Shown here: in pieces, positions 43,425 to 51,608 of the stretch | Position numbering within the stretch: the first letter of the stretch is position 1 | Layout of the letters: each line of letters starts with the position of its first letter | Origin: JACMLD01 sp963705285 | GTDB taxonomy: Bacteria > Bacteroidota > Bacteroidia > Chitinophagales > Chitinophagaceae | Direction: 5' to 3' | DNA length: 64,000 nucleotides | Assembly (NCBI GenBank): GCA_963705285.1 | Contig: OY970066.1 | Span: 2,976,001-3,040,000, forward strand | Made by a program: the position numbers and the translations under genes | Notes under the pieces: model-generated | The model's input: the letters and a program-made list of their open reading frames with translations, nothing else | Database searches by the model: none | Told to the model about the DNA's origin: nothing

Positions 43425-45524
43425 ATGTCAAAAGAACGTCCAAAAAAAGATCTGGAGCATGTCGACTTCCGGTCAACATTCAAAGTATTACAACTGTCTA
43501 ATCCCAATTATTTTGGTAACCTTAAAGACAGTAAACTTAAACCTGTTGAACAAATTGCAGGCAATGTTTTTTATGAAGAATTAAAATGTGTGAGCTATCA
43601 CCCGGCTACACAAGTATTGCACGCAGCCATTAGCATTAAACAAGGTGGCGGTTACTCCGGTGGCCCATGCACCAACGGCAGTTTTGAGTATGTTCGGTTT
43701 TATGTTGATTACCTGCGCAATGGCACCTGGATAGATGAGGGAGTGGTAAGCACCAATGTGCATGATCTCTCTTTCCAGGAAACACTTTGCTACAATGTGA
43801 ACCTGAAAATAGATCCTTCCAAGAAAGCGTGTTGCGATGATGATGCCGTTTTGCCACGCGTAAGGGCAATTCTATCGTGGAACAGCGCGCCGCCCGCGAA
43901 CTCCCCGAATTGGATTCCTGTATGGGGCAATACCATGGAAACCAATATACAGATAGCTCCCCTCAAAAGCTTGTGGTGCCTTATCAAAAAAGGCATTGTG
44001 CTGGACGATGTTATAAAAAAACAACTGATAGAAAATATAGATAAACTGCAGATTGTATTACCCACCGTGCCGCCTTCGCCCGATCCCGTTTTTAGTCCGC
44101 AGTACTTAAAAAGGATGTACAAAGACCAGGTAGAAGACACCCGTGTTGCATTGCACTATGTTGCTGATCTGCAGAAATTCAGCGCATTTTCTTCTTTTAC
44201 CGGCAACATCACTGCAGAAGGTTTTAACTGGCCCGAGATACTGGGAAAAATAAAACTGCTGCAGTTTAATACTACGTACGAAGAAGTGAAATGCGTTGCC
44301 CTCAACCGCGAGTTGAACTCTGTACATGCCAGCGTGGTACTTAAACGGCCTTTTGGTTATTCAGGCGATCTCTGTACCAACGGCAGCAGGGAGTATGTAG
44401 CGTTTTATATGGATTTTGGATCCGGCTACCAATACATGGGTACCAATTCTGTAAATGTGCATGATATCAACACCATGCCCAAAGATGGTTTGTGGTACAA
44501 TATTACGTTGCCGGTAAACCTGCAACCCCACCAGAAAGAATATTGTATTGCAGGCAAAGCAAAACTGAAAGCCATCTTATCATGGAACAGTGCACCGCCA
44601 GCCAACAATCCCAACTATGTAGCGCCTTATGGAGATTGGGAAGAATGCACAGTAGAAATAAAATCATTGCCAGGTGGCGTTGTACCCGGCAACAGCACCG
44701 TAATACTTGAAAAAGTAGGTGGCATGGTGGTAGATGATATCAATAATGCCACAGGTCTGGCTACCACTGGCCTTGCAGGGTCTTTGGGCGGCGCGCTCAA
44801 CAGTCCGTTCTATGGCACTATGGAGTTGATCGGTCACATCTTTTTTGCTTTACCCGGTATGAGCTATCGCTTCCTGGTTACAAAACCCGGCGGTATTGAA
44901 TTGCCGTTAGCAGATACGCAGGTAATCACCACCGATACATTGGGCGTATTTACGGATCATACATTCAACCCTGGTGCAGACGGATGGATACCCTACCTGC
45001 AAACAACTACAGTAAATATTGTAGGCGGCTTACTGGGAAGGTATGGCGCAACCATAGAAGGCAAACATGTCATTCGCATACAGGCGAAAGATATTTTCAA
45101 TAATATCTACAATGATCCCAATGGTTCCGTTACCATTACTGTAGATGCCCAGGCGCCCGATGTGCAAATACATATCGACCCGTCTATTGGCGGCGATTGC
45201 GCAGACTTTACTACCGGACAGGATATAACCGGCACGTATAACATGACAGACGCACATGCCGGCTCATTCAGTATTTCGGTTACGCCAGACAATGGAGCAG
45301 TAGTAGACGTAGACGGCACCGGCGGCAATGGACTTAGCTATGTGGGTGGTACATTACCCAACGGCGGCAAGTCGGGCACATTTGTGATACACACAGCAGG
45401 TGTTCCAAAATGCGGTTATAATGTGCGCATTGATGCGTACGACAGAACCATTGTACATTCTCATGCAATCGGACTGTACAATAATGATATACAGGGATTC
45501 TGTCTTCGTGTGCCAGGCCAGTAG
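43425..45524 (+). CDS. Protein of unknown function with a duplicated Cys-containing domain
   Basis: 699 residues; not recognised. Residues about 48-180 and 283-415 are repeats of one domain. Shared landmarks are EELKCV/EEVKCV (Cys55, Cys290), GYSGGPCTNGSFEYV and GYSGDLCTNGSREYV (Cys82, Cys317), TNVHDL/VNVHDI, and ILSWNSAPPANSPN and ILSWNSAPPANNPN. An alpha-helical linker (190-250) separates them. The C-terminal part (420-699) contains beta-rich segments, GSVTITVDAQAPDVQIHID among them, resembling Ig-like modules. There is no signal peptide or membrane helix. It has its own strong terminator and is followed by two small genes with Cys motifs. It could be a surface or particle protein; this is a guess. 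Confidence 0.7.
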   Translation: MSKERPKKDLEHVDFRSTFKVLQLSNPNYFGNLKDSKLKPVEQIAGNVFYEELKCVSYHPATQVLHAAISIKQGGGYSGGPCTNGSFEYVRFYVDYLRNGTWIDEGVVSTNVHDLSFQETLCYNVNLKIDPSKKACCDDDAVLPRVRAILSWNSAPPANSPNWIPVWGNTMETNIQIAPLKSLWCLIKKGIVLDDVIKKQLIENIDKLQIVLPTVPPSPDPVFSPQYLKRMYKDQVEDTRVALHYVADLQKFSAFSSFTGNITAEGFNWPEILGKIKLLQFNTTYEEVKCVALNRELNSVHASVVLKRPFGYSGDLCTNGSREYVAFYMDFGSGYQYMGTNSVNVHDINTMPKDGLWYNITLPVNLQPHQKEYCIAGKAKLKAILSWNSAPPANNPNYVAPYGDWEECTVEIKSLPGGVVPGNSTVILEKVGGMVVDDINNATGLATTGLAGSLGGALNSPFYGTMELIGHIFFALPGMSYRFLVTKPGGIELPLADTQVITTDTLGVFTDHTFNPGADGWIPYLQTTTVNIVGGLLGRYGATIEGKHVIRIQAKDIFNNIYNDPNGSVTITVDAQAPDVQIHIDPSIGGDCADFTTGQDITGTYNMTDAHAGSFSISVTPDNGAVVDVDGTGGNGLSYVGGTLPNGGKSGTFVIHTAGVPKCGYNVRIDAYDRTIVHSHAIGLYNNDIQGFCLRVPGQ

Positions 45525-45554
45525 TACCAGGCACGGCAGACTTTACTAATACCA

Positions 45555-45591
45555 GCAGCCGGATATAACCCATCCGGCTGCTTATTGTTTT
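45555..45591 (+). terminator. Terminator of the 699-residue protein gene
   Basis: Perfect 10-bp stem GCAGCCGGAT/ATCCGGCTGC (45555-45564 and 45572-45581), loop of seven, then a T-rich tail (45582-45591). It begins 30 bases after the stop. The remaining 250 bases up to the next start show no further structure. Confidence 0.9.
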
Positions 45592-45838
45592 AAAATTTTC
45601 AGAATGGTGGGAATGTTTTATTTTTAAGAAAGATATTTTCTTATTTATCGGCTGTTACAAAAACAGAGTAAAGAAGATAATTTCTTTTAACACGGCAATA
45701 GTATAGCAAAGCCGTTTCCCCAATTGGTATAAGCCCGTCTAATCAGTAGCATCAACCTGGTATTACCTGTTTTTTCCTGCAGCACGCAGATAACAGGCGT
45801 GCCACAGAAGGCTGTTCAAAAAATTATTAACCATTAGC

Positions 45839-46162
45839 ATGAACCTATTGTACCTGGCATTAAGTATGTTGACAGCCTGGCGTATTACCCATCTTCTATC
45901 AAAAGAAGACGGCCCGTTTGATATCATTTTTTTAGTGAGAAAAAAAGTCGGAAACGGTTTTTGGGGAAGCTTGCTCGATTGTTTTTATTGTACCAGCGTA
46001 TGGGTGGCATTGCCATTTGGTATTTGGCTGGGCACGGGTTGGGCAGAAAAATTATTGTGCTGGGGCGCTGTATCTGGTGCGGCCTGCCTGCTTGAACAGG
46101 CCACCACTGCTGGTAAACAAAGCGCGCCAAAGAGTGAGGTTCCTGATTATACAGAAGACTAA
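45839..46162 (+). CDS. DUF1360 membrane protein
   Basis: 107 residues. The family signature TAWRITHLLSKEDGPFDIIF (about 12-31) is followed by LLDCFYCTSVWVALPFGIWL with a CxxC pair (Cys48 and Cys51) at the start of a membrane helix, and a second hydrophobic segment (LLCWGAVSGAACLLEQ). DUF1360 has no assigned function; it was first noted in sporulating bacteria. The next gene follows after 23 bases on the same strand. Confidence 0.75.
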   Translation: MNLLYLALSMLTAWRITHLLSKEDGPFDIIFLVRKKVGNGFWGSLLDCFYCTSVWVALPFGIWLGTGWAEKLLCWGAVSGAACLLEQATTAGKQSAPKSEVPDYTED

Positions 46163-46185
46163 TTAAACAATTAAAATAGAAACCC

Positions 46186-46455
46186 ATGTGCAACTGCGGC
46201 AACAAAAGAAACGAAACTGCCAACACTACTGCTAAGCAATCGTCTGGCATGTACACCGGTAGCCAGCAGGTAAAATTACCCACGCAAAAATTAGGGCCCG
46301 ATATCAGTTTTCAGTATACCGGTCAGTCGGCACTTACGGTTACAGGCAATGTAACTGGCAGAAAATACCGGTTTAGCGCGCCCGGTGAACAGCAACTGGT
46401 AGATTTTCGTGATGCTTCTTCTATGGCATTGGTGCCGGTACTCAGGCGACTGTAA
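46186..46455 (+). CDS. Small Cys-rich protein of unknown function
   Basis: 89 residues beginning MCNCGNKRNETANTT, with a CxC pair and no signal peptide. The C-terminal half reads FQYTGQSALTVTGNVTGRKYRF ending in VDFRDASSMALVPVLRRL (shown in parts: FQYTGQSALTVTG, GRKYRF, VDFRDASSM, VPVLRRL). I recall similar short proteins in phage-like and DUF1360-associated contexts, but this is memory, not a search. It is probably cotranscribed with the DUF1360 gene. Confidence 0.6.
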   Translation: MCNCGNKRNETANTTAKQSSGMYTGSQQVKLPTQKLGPDISFQYTGQSALTVTGNVTGRKYRFSAPGEQQLVDFRDASSMALVPVLRRL

Positions 46456-46591
46456 TAGTATCTCGGCCGCCATCCGACTTCCCCCGGCGGGGGGAAGCCA
46501 CCAAAGCACAGCCCCGGCTTGTCTAAGTTCCTACTTCAGTTGTACCATCACTTATTCCAAGGCACACACACAATCTTTAATCATCATCAAC

Positions 46592-46737
46592 ATCATAAAA
46601 ATCTGCGTTCCATTCTCCGCGAAGCGGACTAAAGAAGACGAGCATTAGACATCACTACGAAACAGTGTTTACCCACATCTTTCATAATTCATCATCACCA
46701 TCATAAAAATCTGCGTTCCATTCTCCGCGAAGCGGAC
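46592..46737. repeat. Two 38-bp direct repeats with a small hairpin
   Basis: A 38-bp sequence starting ATCATAAAAATCTGCGTTCC and ending CCGCGAAGCGGAC occurs at 46592-46629 and again at 46700-46737 without a mismatch; the two are 108 bases apart. Each ends with the hairpin TCCGC gaa GCGGA. The preceding bases also share catcatcaacatcat-like words. The second copy ends only six bases before the stop codon of the convergent permease gene. Confidence 0.85.
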
Positions 46738-46743
46738 AGTATA

Positions 46744-47865
46744 TCAGCTTGTTTTCTTGTAATTAAGTATAGCCCAGGTATTGAAGAAAAGCGCAAATGC
46801 TGTGATGATAAGAAACTGGTATTTGATATCGCTAAAACCGCTGCCTTTCAGTACCACCATACGCATCACTTCAATAAAATAAGTTACCGGGTTAAAACTG
46901 GCGATGGAACGGGCCCATGGCGGCATACTTTCTACCGGCGTAAAAAGCCCGCTCATCAAAAGAAATATCATTATAAAGAAAAAAGCAACGGACATGGCTT
47001 GCTGCTGTGTGTCAGAATAAGTAGATATCAATAACCCCAGGCCAAGCAATGCTACCAGGTATAGCGCAAGAAAAGCATAGAGTAGCAAAATGTTACCCTG
47101 CGGTACAATGCCGTATACCAGCCTTCCTACAACAAATAATCCCACAGAAAATACAAACATGCCAATCACCCAAAAGGGTATCAGTTTGCCTAATATGAAA
47201 TGATATTTTTTAATGGGCGTTACATTGATCTGTTCAATGGTTCCGATTTCTTTTTCCTTTACTATATTTAATGAACACATGTATGTGCATACCATGGTAA
47301 CCAATACTACCAGTATGCCAGGCACCATAAAAAACGGATAGTACAGGTAAGTATTAAACCAATTGGAAGCCGTTACTTCAATGACCGGTGATGGATTAAA
47401 CCGTTGCGGCTGTTGCCAGTTAAGGCGGATGCTGTTATTAAAGCCAGATATGATAGTGGCCAGGTAAGAACCGCCCAACCCCGCTTTGGTACCGTTAATG
47501 GCGTTAATGGCAATAAACAGTTGCTGTTTATTTTCGCGCACCAGTTTTTTTTCAAAGTCTTGGGGTATTTCCAAGATCAGGTCCGCCTCGTCGTTCTCAA
47601 TTTGTTTGAACGACTGGTTGAATGAACTGCTATAGCCCGACAACCTAAAATACCCCGATGCGGTGATGGTGGAGATGAGCTTCCGCGAATAAGTGGAGTG
47701 GTCATTATCAACAATGGAAATGTTGATGTTTTTGACCTCATAGTTCGCCGCCAGCGGCATGATCAGCAATTGTATTACCGGCATTACAAAAATGACCGGC
47801 AACAAAGATCGGTTCCTGAAGATCTGTTTGAATTCTTTGATAAGCAGGTAACGTAGTGTTTTCAT
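46744..47865 (-). CDS. ABC-2 type transporter permease (YbhR-like)
   Basis: 373 residues, last gene of the efflux operon. A first helix (about 22-40) is followed by a large extracytoplasmic domain (about 40-175) and five helices in the C-terminal half (FMVPGILVVLVTMVCTYMCSL onward). KEKEIGTIEQINVTPIKKYHFILGKLIPFW (parts KEKEIGTIEQINVTP and KYHFILGKLIPFW) is the conserved ABC-2 coupling region. It overlaps the upstream permease gene by four bases (ATGA). With its partner it would form the export channel. Confidence 0.88.
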   Translation of the reverse strand: MKTLRYLLIKEFKQIFRNRSLLPVIFVMPVIQLLIMPLAANYEVKNINISIVDNDHSTYSRKLISTITASGYFRLSGYSSSFNQSFKQIENDEADLILEIPQDFEKKLVRENKQQLFIAINAINGTKAGLGGSYLATIISGFNNSIRLNWQQPQRFNPSPVIEVTASNWFNTYLYYPFFMVPGILVVLVTMVCTYMCSLNIVKEKEIGTIEQINVTPIKKYHFILGKLIPFWVIGMFVFSVGLFVVGRLVYGIVPQGNILLLYAFLALYLVALLGLGLLISTYSDTQQQAMSVAFFFIMIFLLMSGLFTPVESMPPWARSIASFNPVTYFIEVMRMVVLKGSGFSDIKYQFLIITAFALFFNTWAILNYKKTS

Positions 47866-48968
47866 TGCAGGCGTATTTTAAATTTTTTAAGGCTTACCAA
47901 TAACAGAAAAACGGTCATGGCAAAGAGGATCAGCGTTTCTTTCCAGATAACCGAGAAACCCAAACCTTTTATCATAATTGATTTGGCAATGATGTAATAC
48001 CACCGGGAGGGAACAATATTTGAAATAACCTGTAATGGTTTGGGCATATTTTCTATCGGGAACATAAAACCTGTAAACAGCATAGTAGGTATCAGCATAC
48101 CCAGCAAAGAAACCAGCATCGCAGATTGCAAAGAGTCTGTAGTGTTTGATATCAGCAAACCCAGCGCGAGTGCAGTTATAATAAACAAACTGCTTACGGC
48201 ATAGAACAGCAGCAGGTTGCCGTTAAATGGCATATCCAGCAGAAAAACACTGAGCAGCAAAATCACTGTAAGGTTAAAGAGCGACAATACAAAGTAGGGC
48301 ACCGCTTTTGAAATAATTACCAGGAAGGGATTGAATGGAGAAACCAGTAGTACTTCCATGGTGCCTTTTTCTTTTTCACGCACAATGGATGCGGATGTCA
48401 TTAATACACAGACCAGCAGCAACACCAATGCCATAACGCCGGGTACAAAATTGGTAGCACCTTTTAGTTCGGGATTGTACAGCATGCGTGTTTGCGGTAC
48501 AATCTGGTAGGGTAGTGGATTGAGCGTGGTGAGTTCTTTCTGGTAATCTGATACAATATTGCTTATGTAATTGGTAAGGGTTGTGGCAGTATTGGGGTCA
48601 GATGCATCCGCTATAACCTGTACCGATGCCTTGTTGAAATGCAGGAGGTCTTCATTAAAACCTGCAGGAAAAACAACGGCCAGTTTTATGGTGCCACTTT
48701 TAAAAGCGGCTTCAATTTGCTGGTGGCTCAACAGGTTTTGTTCCAGTTGAAAATTTTTGCTTACTGCTATTTTTTCGATGATGCGCCGGCTGGCATTGTC
48801 TTTGGCATAATCACAAATCACAATCTTTGAGTTTTTGATTTCATTGGTAAGCGCAAAGCCGAAGAGAATAATCTGTGCCACCGGCAGCCCAAACAACAGC
48901 AGCAATGTCTTACGGTCGCGAAACACGTGGTAAAACTCTTTTTGTATAAACGTGATAAACTGTTTCAT
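47862..48968 (-). CDS. ABC-2 type transporter permease (YbhS-like)
   Basis: 368 residues from ATG 48968; the frame is open to 49046 but the upstream part overlaps the ATPase gene and lacks similarity. Layout is one N-terminal helix, a large external domain and five C-terminal helices. VREKEKGTMEVLLVSPFNPF is the conserved coupling segment. Together with the preceding-type permease (46744-47865) it makes a heterodimeric ABC-2 channel as in YbhS/YbhR. It starts 10 bases after the ATPase stop. Confidence 0.88.
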   Translation of the reverse strand: MKQFITFIQKEFYHVFRDRKTLLLLFGLPVAQIILFGFALTNEIKNSKIVICDYAKDNASRRIIEKIAVSKNFQLEQNLLSHQQIEAAFKSGTIKLAVVFPAGFNEDLLHFNKASVQVIADASDPNTATTLTNYISNIVSDYQKELTTLNPLPYQIVPQTRMLYNPELKGATNFVPGVMALVLLLVCVLMTSASIVREKEKGTMEVLLVSPFNPFLVIISKAVPYFVLSLFNLTVILLLSVFLLDMPFNGNLLLFYAVSSLFIITALALGLLISNTTDSLQSAMLVSLLGMLIPTMLFTGFMFPIENMPKPLQVISNIVPSRWYYIIAKSIMIKGLGFSVIWKETLILFAMTVFLLLVSLKKFKIRLQ

Positions 48969-48978
48969 AAAAAAATGA

Positions 48979-49722
48979 TTAGTCTGCTTTTCTTTTAGCA
49001 CCCCTCGCCAGTTCAAAAAACACTTCATCCATAGACGATGCGCCATACTGTTGTTTTAAGTTAGCCGGTGTATCCAAGGCTTTCATTACGCCATCCACCA
49101 TCATTGAAATGCGGTTGCAGTATTCTGCTTCGTCCATATAATGCGTGGTAACAAAAATGGTAATATTGCTGGCTGCCGCTGCATAGATCAAGTCCCAAAA
49201 CTGGCGGCGGGTAACCGGGTCAACACCACCGGTAGGCTCATCAAGAAAAACAATTTTAGGATCGTGCAGTATAGCTACTGAAAAGGCCAGTTTTTGTTTC
49301 CATCCCGGGGGTAATGAGCTTACCAGTTTGTTGGCTTCGTTTTGTAAACCCAGTTGGTCAATAAGCAGTGCTGTCTTTTCTTTTATTTTTTTGCCAGAGA
49401 GCCCGTAGATGCCCGCAAAGAACTGTATGTTTTCAATGATGGTCAGATCTTCGTACAAAGAAAATTTCTGGCTCATATAACCGATGTTCTTCTTTATTTT
49501 TTCCGTCTGTTTGTATACATCGAAACCCGCAATGGTGGCACTGCCTGAAGATGGCGTAGAAAGCCCGCACAGCATGCGCATAGCGGTGGTTTTGCCCGCG
49601 CCGTTGGCCCCGAGAAAACCAAATATCTCACCTGCGTATACCTCAAACGTAATTTCATTGGTGGCAATAAAATCGCCAAAACGTTTGGTGAGCTTGTCTG
49701 TTTTTATTACTACTTCATTCAT
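48979..49722 (-). CDS. ABC transporter ATPase (catalytic half)
   Basis: 247 residues. Walker A GANGAGKTTAMRML, Q-loop YMSQKFSLYEDLT, signature SLPPGWKQKLAFSVAIL (SGGQ replaced by PPGW, as is usual in the second YbhF module), Walker B IVFLDEPTGGVDP and an intact switch His in VTTHYMDEAEYC. It partners with the ATPase encoded at 49724-50641; the one-base gap between the genes indicates tight coupling. In E. coli both halves are fused as YbhF. Confidence 0.9.
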   Translation of the reverse strand: MNEVVIKTDKLTKRFGDFIATNEITFEVYAGEIFGFLGANGAGKTTAMRMLCGLSTPSSGSATIAGFDVYKQTEKIKKNIGYMSQKFSLYEDLTIIENIQFFAGIYGLSGKKIKEKTALLIDQLGLQNEANKLVSSLPPGWKQKLAFSVAILHDPKIVFLDEPTGGVDPVTRRQFWDLIYAAAASNITIFVTTHYMDEAEYCNRISMMVDGVMKALDTPANLKQQYGASSMDEVFFELARGAKRKAD

Positions 49723-49723
49723 G

Positions 49724-50641
49724 TTAAGCGTTCATCAGTTTAATAAAACAGTCTTCCACCGAGGGCTGGATTTCTTTTAATTCTACCTGCTCATACTGGT
49801 GCTGCTGCAGGTAGCGGGTTAAATCTGCCGTTGCATTGCCGGCATCTGTGCGAAAAGTGATATGGTGGTATTCCCCAAAAGCATTGCAGCTGCTGATGTT
49901 GTCGTAGTTTCTCAGTTCGGTAATCAGCCGGCTCATGTGCGTGGACTTAATGGCAAACAATTTTTCGGGGTATTGGCGGGTAATGTTTTCAGGGGTGTCA
50001 ACAGATAATATTTTTCCTGTTTGAATAAGCGCGATGCGTTCGCAAAGCGTGGCTTCATCCATATAGGGCGTAGAAACAAGAATAGTGATGCCTTCATTTT
50101 TCAGGCGCTTTAACATTTCCCAGAATTCTTTTCTTGATACCGTGTCAACGCCGGTAGTGGGTTCATCCAGGAAGAGAACAGACGGCCGGTGTATGAGTGC
50201 GCAACAAAGCGCCAGTTTTTGTTTCATTCCGCCAGAGAGCTTGCCCGCCCTGCGCGTTTTAAACGGTTCAATCTGTACATAGATATCTTTGATGAGATTA
50301 TAGTTGGCCTCAATAGTGGTATTGAACAGTGTGGCAAAGAAGCGCAGGTTTTCTTCCACGGTTAAATCCTGGTACAAAGAAAATTTGCCGGGCATGTAAC
50401 CCACTTCTTTTCTAATTTTTTTGAAATCTTTTACCACATCGTGGCCATTTACCGTGGCGTTTCCGCCGTCTGGCAACAACAGCGTAGTGAGCATACGAAA
50501 TATGCTTGTTTTACCGGCGCCATCGGCACCAATCAAACCAAACAACTCTGCTTTATCTACACCAAATGATACATTGTCTACCGCCACCAATGCGCCCTTG
50601 TTGTAGGTCTTCCTGAGATTATTTAAAAGTACATGGCTCAT
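49724..50641 (-). CDS. ABC transporter ATPase (degenerate H-loop half)
   Basis: 305 residues. Walker A GADGAGKTSIFRM, Q-loop YMPGKFSLYQDLT, signature KLSGGMKQKLAL and Walker B VLFLDEPTTGVD are canonical. The H-loop reads STPYMDEA: the catalytic switch His is replaced by Pro. Its partner keeps the His, so the pair looks like an asymmetric ATPase heterodimer. A C-terminal domain (about 225-305, FRTDAGNATADLTRYLQQHQ) follows the ATPase. It begins 4 bases after the HlyD adaptor gene. Confidence 0.9.
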   Translation of the reverse strand: MSHVLLNNLRKTYNKGALVAVDNVSFGVDKAELFGLIGADGAGKTSIFRMLTTLLLPDGGNATVNGHDVVKDFKKIRKEVGYMPGKFSLYQDLTVEENLRFFATLFNTTIEANYNLIKDIYVQIEPFKTRRAGKLSGGMKQKLALCCALIHRPSVLFLDEPTTGVDTVSRKEFWEMLKRLKNEGITILVSTPYMDEATLCERIALIQTGKILSVDTPENITRQYPEKLFAIKSTHMSRLITELRNYDNISSCNAFGEYHHITFRTDAGNATADLTRYLQQHQYEQVELKEIQPSVEDCFIKLMNA

Positions 50642-50645
50642 GGGG

Positions 50646-51596
50646 TTACAATTTTATTTCTCCGTACATGCCAATCTTATAACTGCCATCGTTGGCTACT
50701 TTTATTTTTACAGCATACACCATATTCGCCCTTTCATCTTTCGTTTGAATGGTTTTGGGGGTAAACTCGGCTTTATCGCTTATCCAGGTAACCGTGCCAT
50801 TTGTTTCTTTGTAACCGCCTTTGCCGTCATCGGTATGCACTTTTACTTGCTGGTTTAGTTTTAGCGCGGGTAGCTGGTTGCCTGAGATATAGGCCCGTAG
50901 AATAATAGTCCGCAGGTCGGCAATCTTGTACAGTGGTTTTCCCTGCGCCGTTATTTCATTTACAATAGCGTATTTGCTTAGTACCGTGCCATTGAGCGGG
51001 TTAATAATGTTGCATTTGGCCAATTGATCATTTACCTGCTCAATCTGCACCTGTAATGGCAATAGATCGCCGCTGATAGATGAAGACTGTGTTTGTAAAG
51101 CCGATACCTGTGCATCTTTTTGCTTACCGGTTACCAGTAATTGTTTGCGGGTTTCGTCAATTTGTGCATTGATATCGTCAAGTTGCTTCGGCGTTGCGGC
51201 ATCTGCTTTCACCAGGTTTTGAATACGCGTTTGCTCATGCAACAAATTATTCAGGCGGCTTTGTATAACTGCTTCCTGCTGGTTGTAGTAGCCGGTTTGT
51301 GCGGTTACATTGGGTATGCGTTTGCCGGTTGCGCGCAATTGTGCTTCCAACTGCTTTTTTTTCAGGTACAATGGTACGCTGTCTATATAGCCAATTACCT
51401 GTCCGGCCTGTAGCAGCGCGCCTTCTTCCACGTTCAGTTGTTTAATGGTGCCCGGCGCTTCGGCAGAGATAATGGTTTCTTCTGCTTCAAATGCACCGGA
51501 TGCATCAAAATTGTTTTTATTGTTTTTGCAGGATGCCATTGCTATCAACATTATGGCTGCAAATGCAAGTTGCCTGGTGGGTCTCATTGTTGTCAT
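50646..51596 (-). CDS. HlyD-family efflux adaptor lipoprotein (YbhG-like)
   Basis: 316 residues. The N-terminus has a lipoprotein signal with the lipobox MASC (Cys23), so it is anchored in the inner or outer leaflet of the periplasmic membranes. A barrel-sandwich segment (IISAEAPGTIKQLNVEEGALLQAGQVIGYI) is given as TIKQLNVEEGALLQAGQ; an alpha hairpin (about 75-190) and a second lipoyl-like half (LNGTVLSKYAIVNEITAQG) follow. It links the ABC-2 permeases to TolC. An alternative ATG three codons downstream is possible. Confidence 0.9.
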   Translation of the reverse strand: MTTMRPTRQLAFAAIMLIAMASCKNNKNNFDASGAFEAEETIISAEAPGTIKQLNVEEGALLQAGQVIGYIDSVPLYLKKKQLEAQLRATGKRIPNVTAQTGYYNQQEAVIQSRLNNLLHEQTRIQNLVKADAATPKQLDDINAQIDETRKQLLVTGKQKDAQVSALQTQSSSISGDLLPLQVQIEQVNDQLAKCNIINPLNGTVLSKYAIVNEITAQGKPLYKIADLRTIILRAYISGNQLPALKLNQQVKVHTDDGKGGYKETNGTVTWISDKAEFTPKTIQTKDERANMVYAVKIKVANDGSYKIGMYGEIKL

Positions 51597-51608
51597 TTTT
51601 ATATCAAA

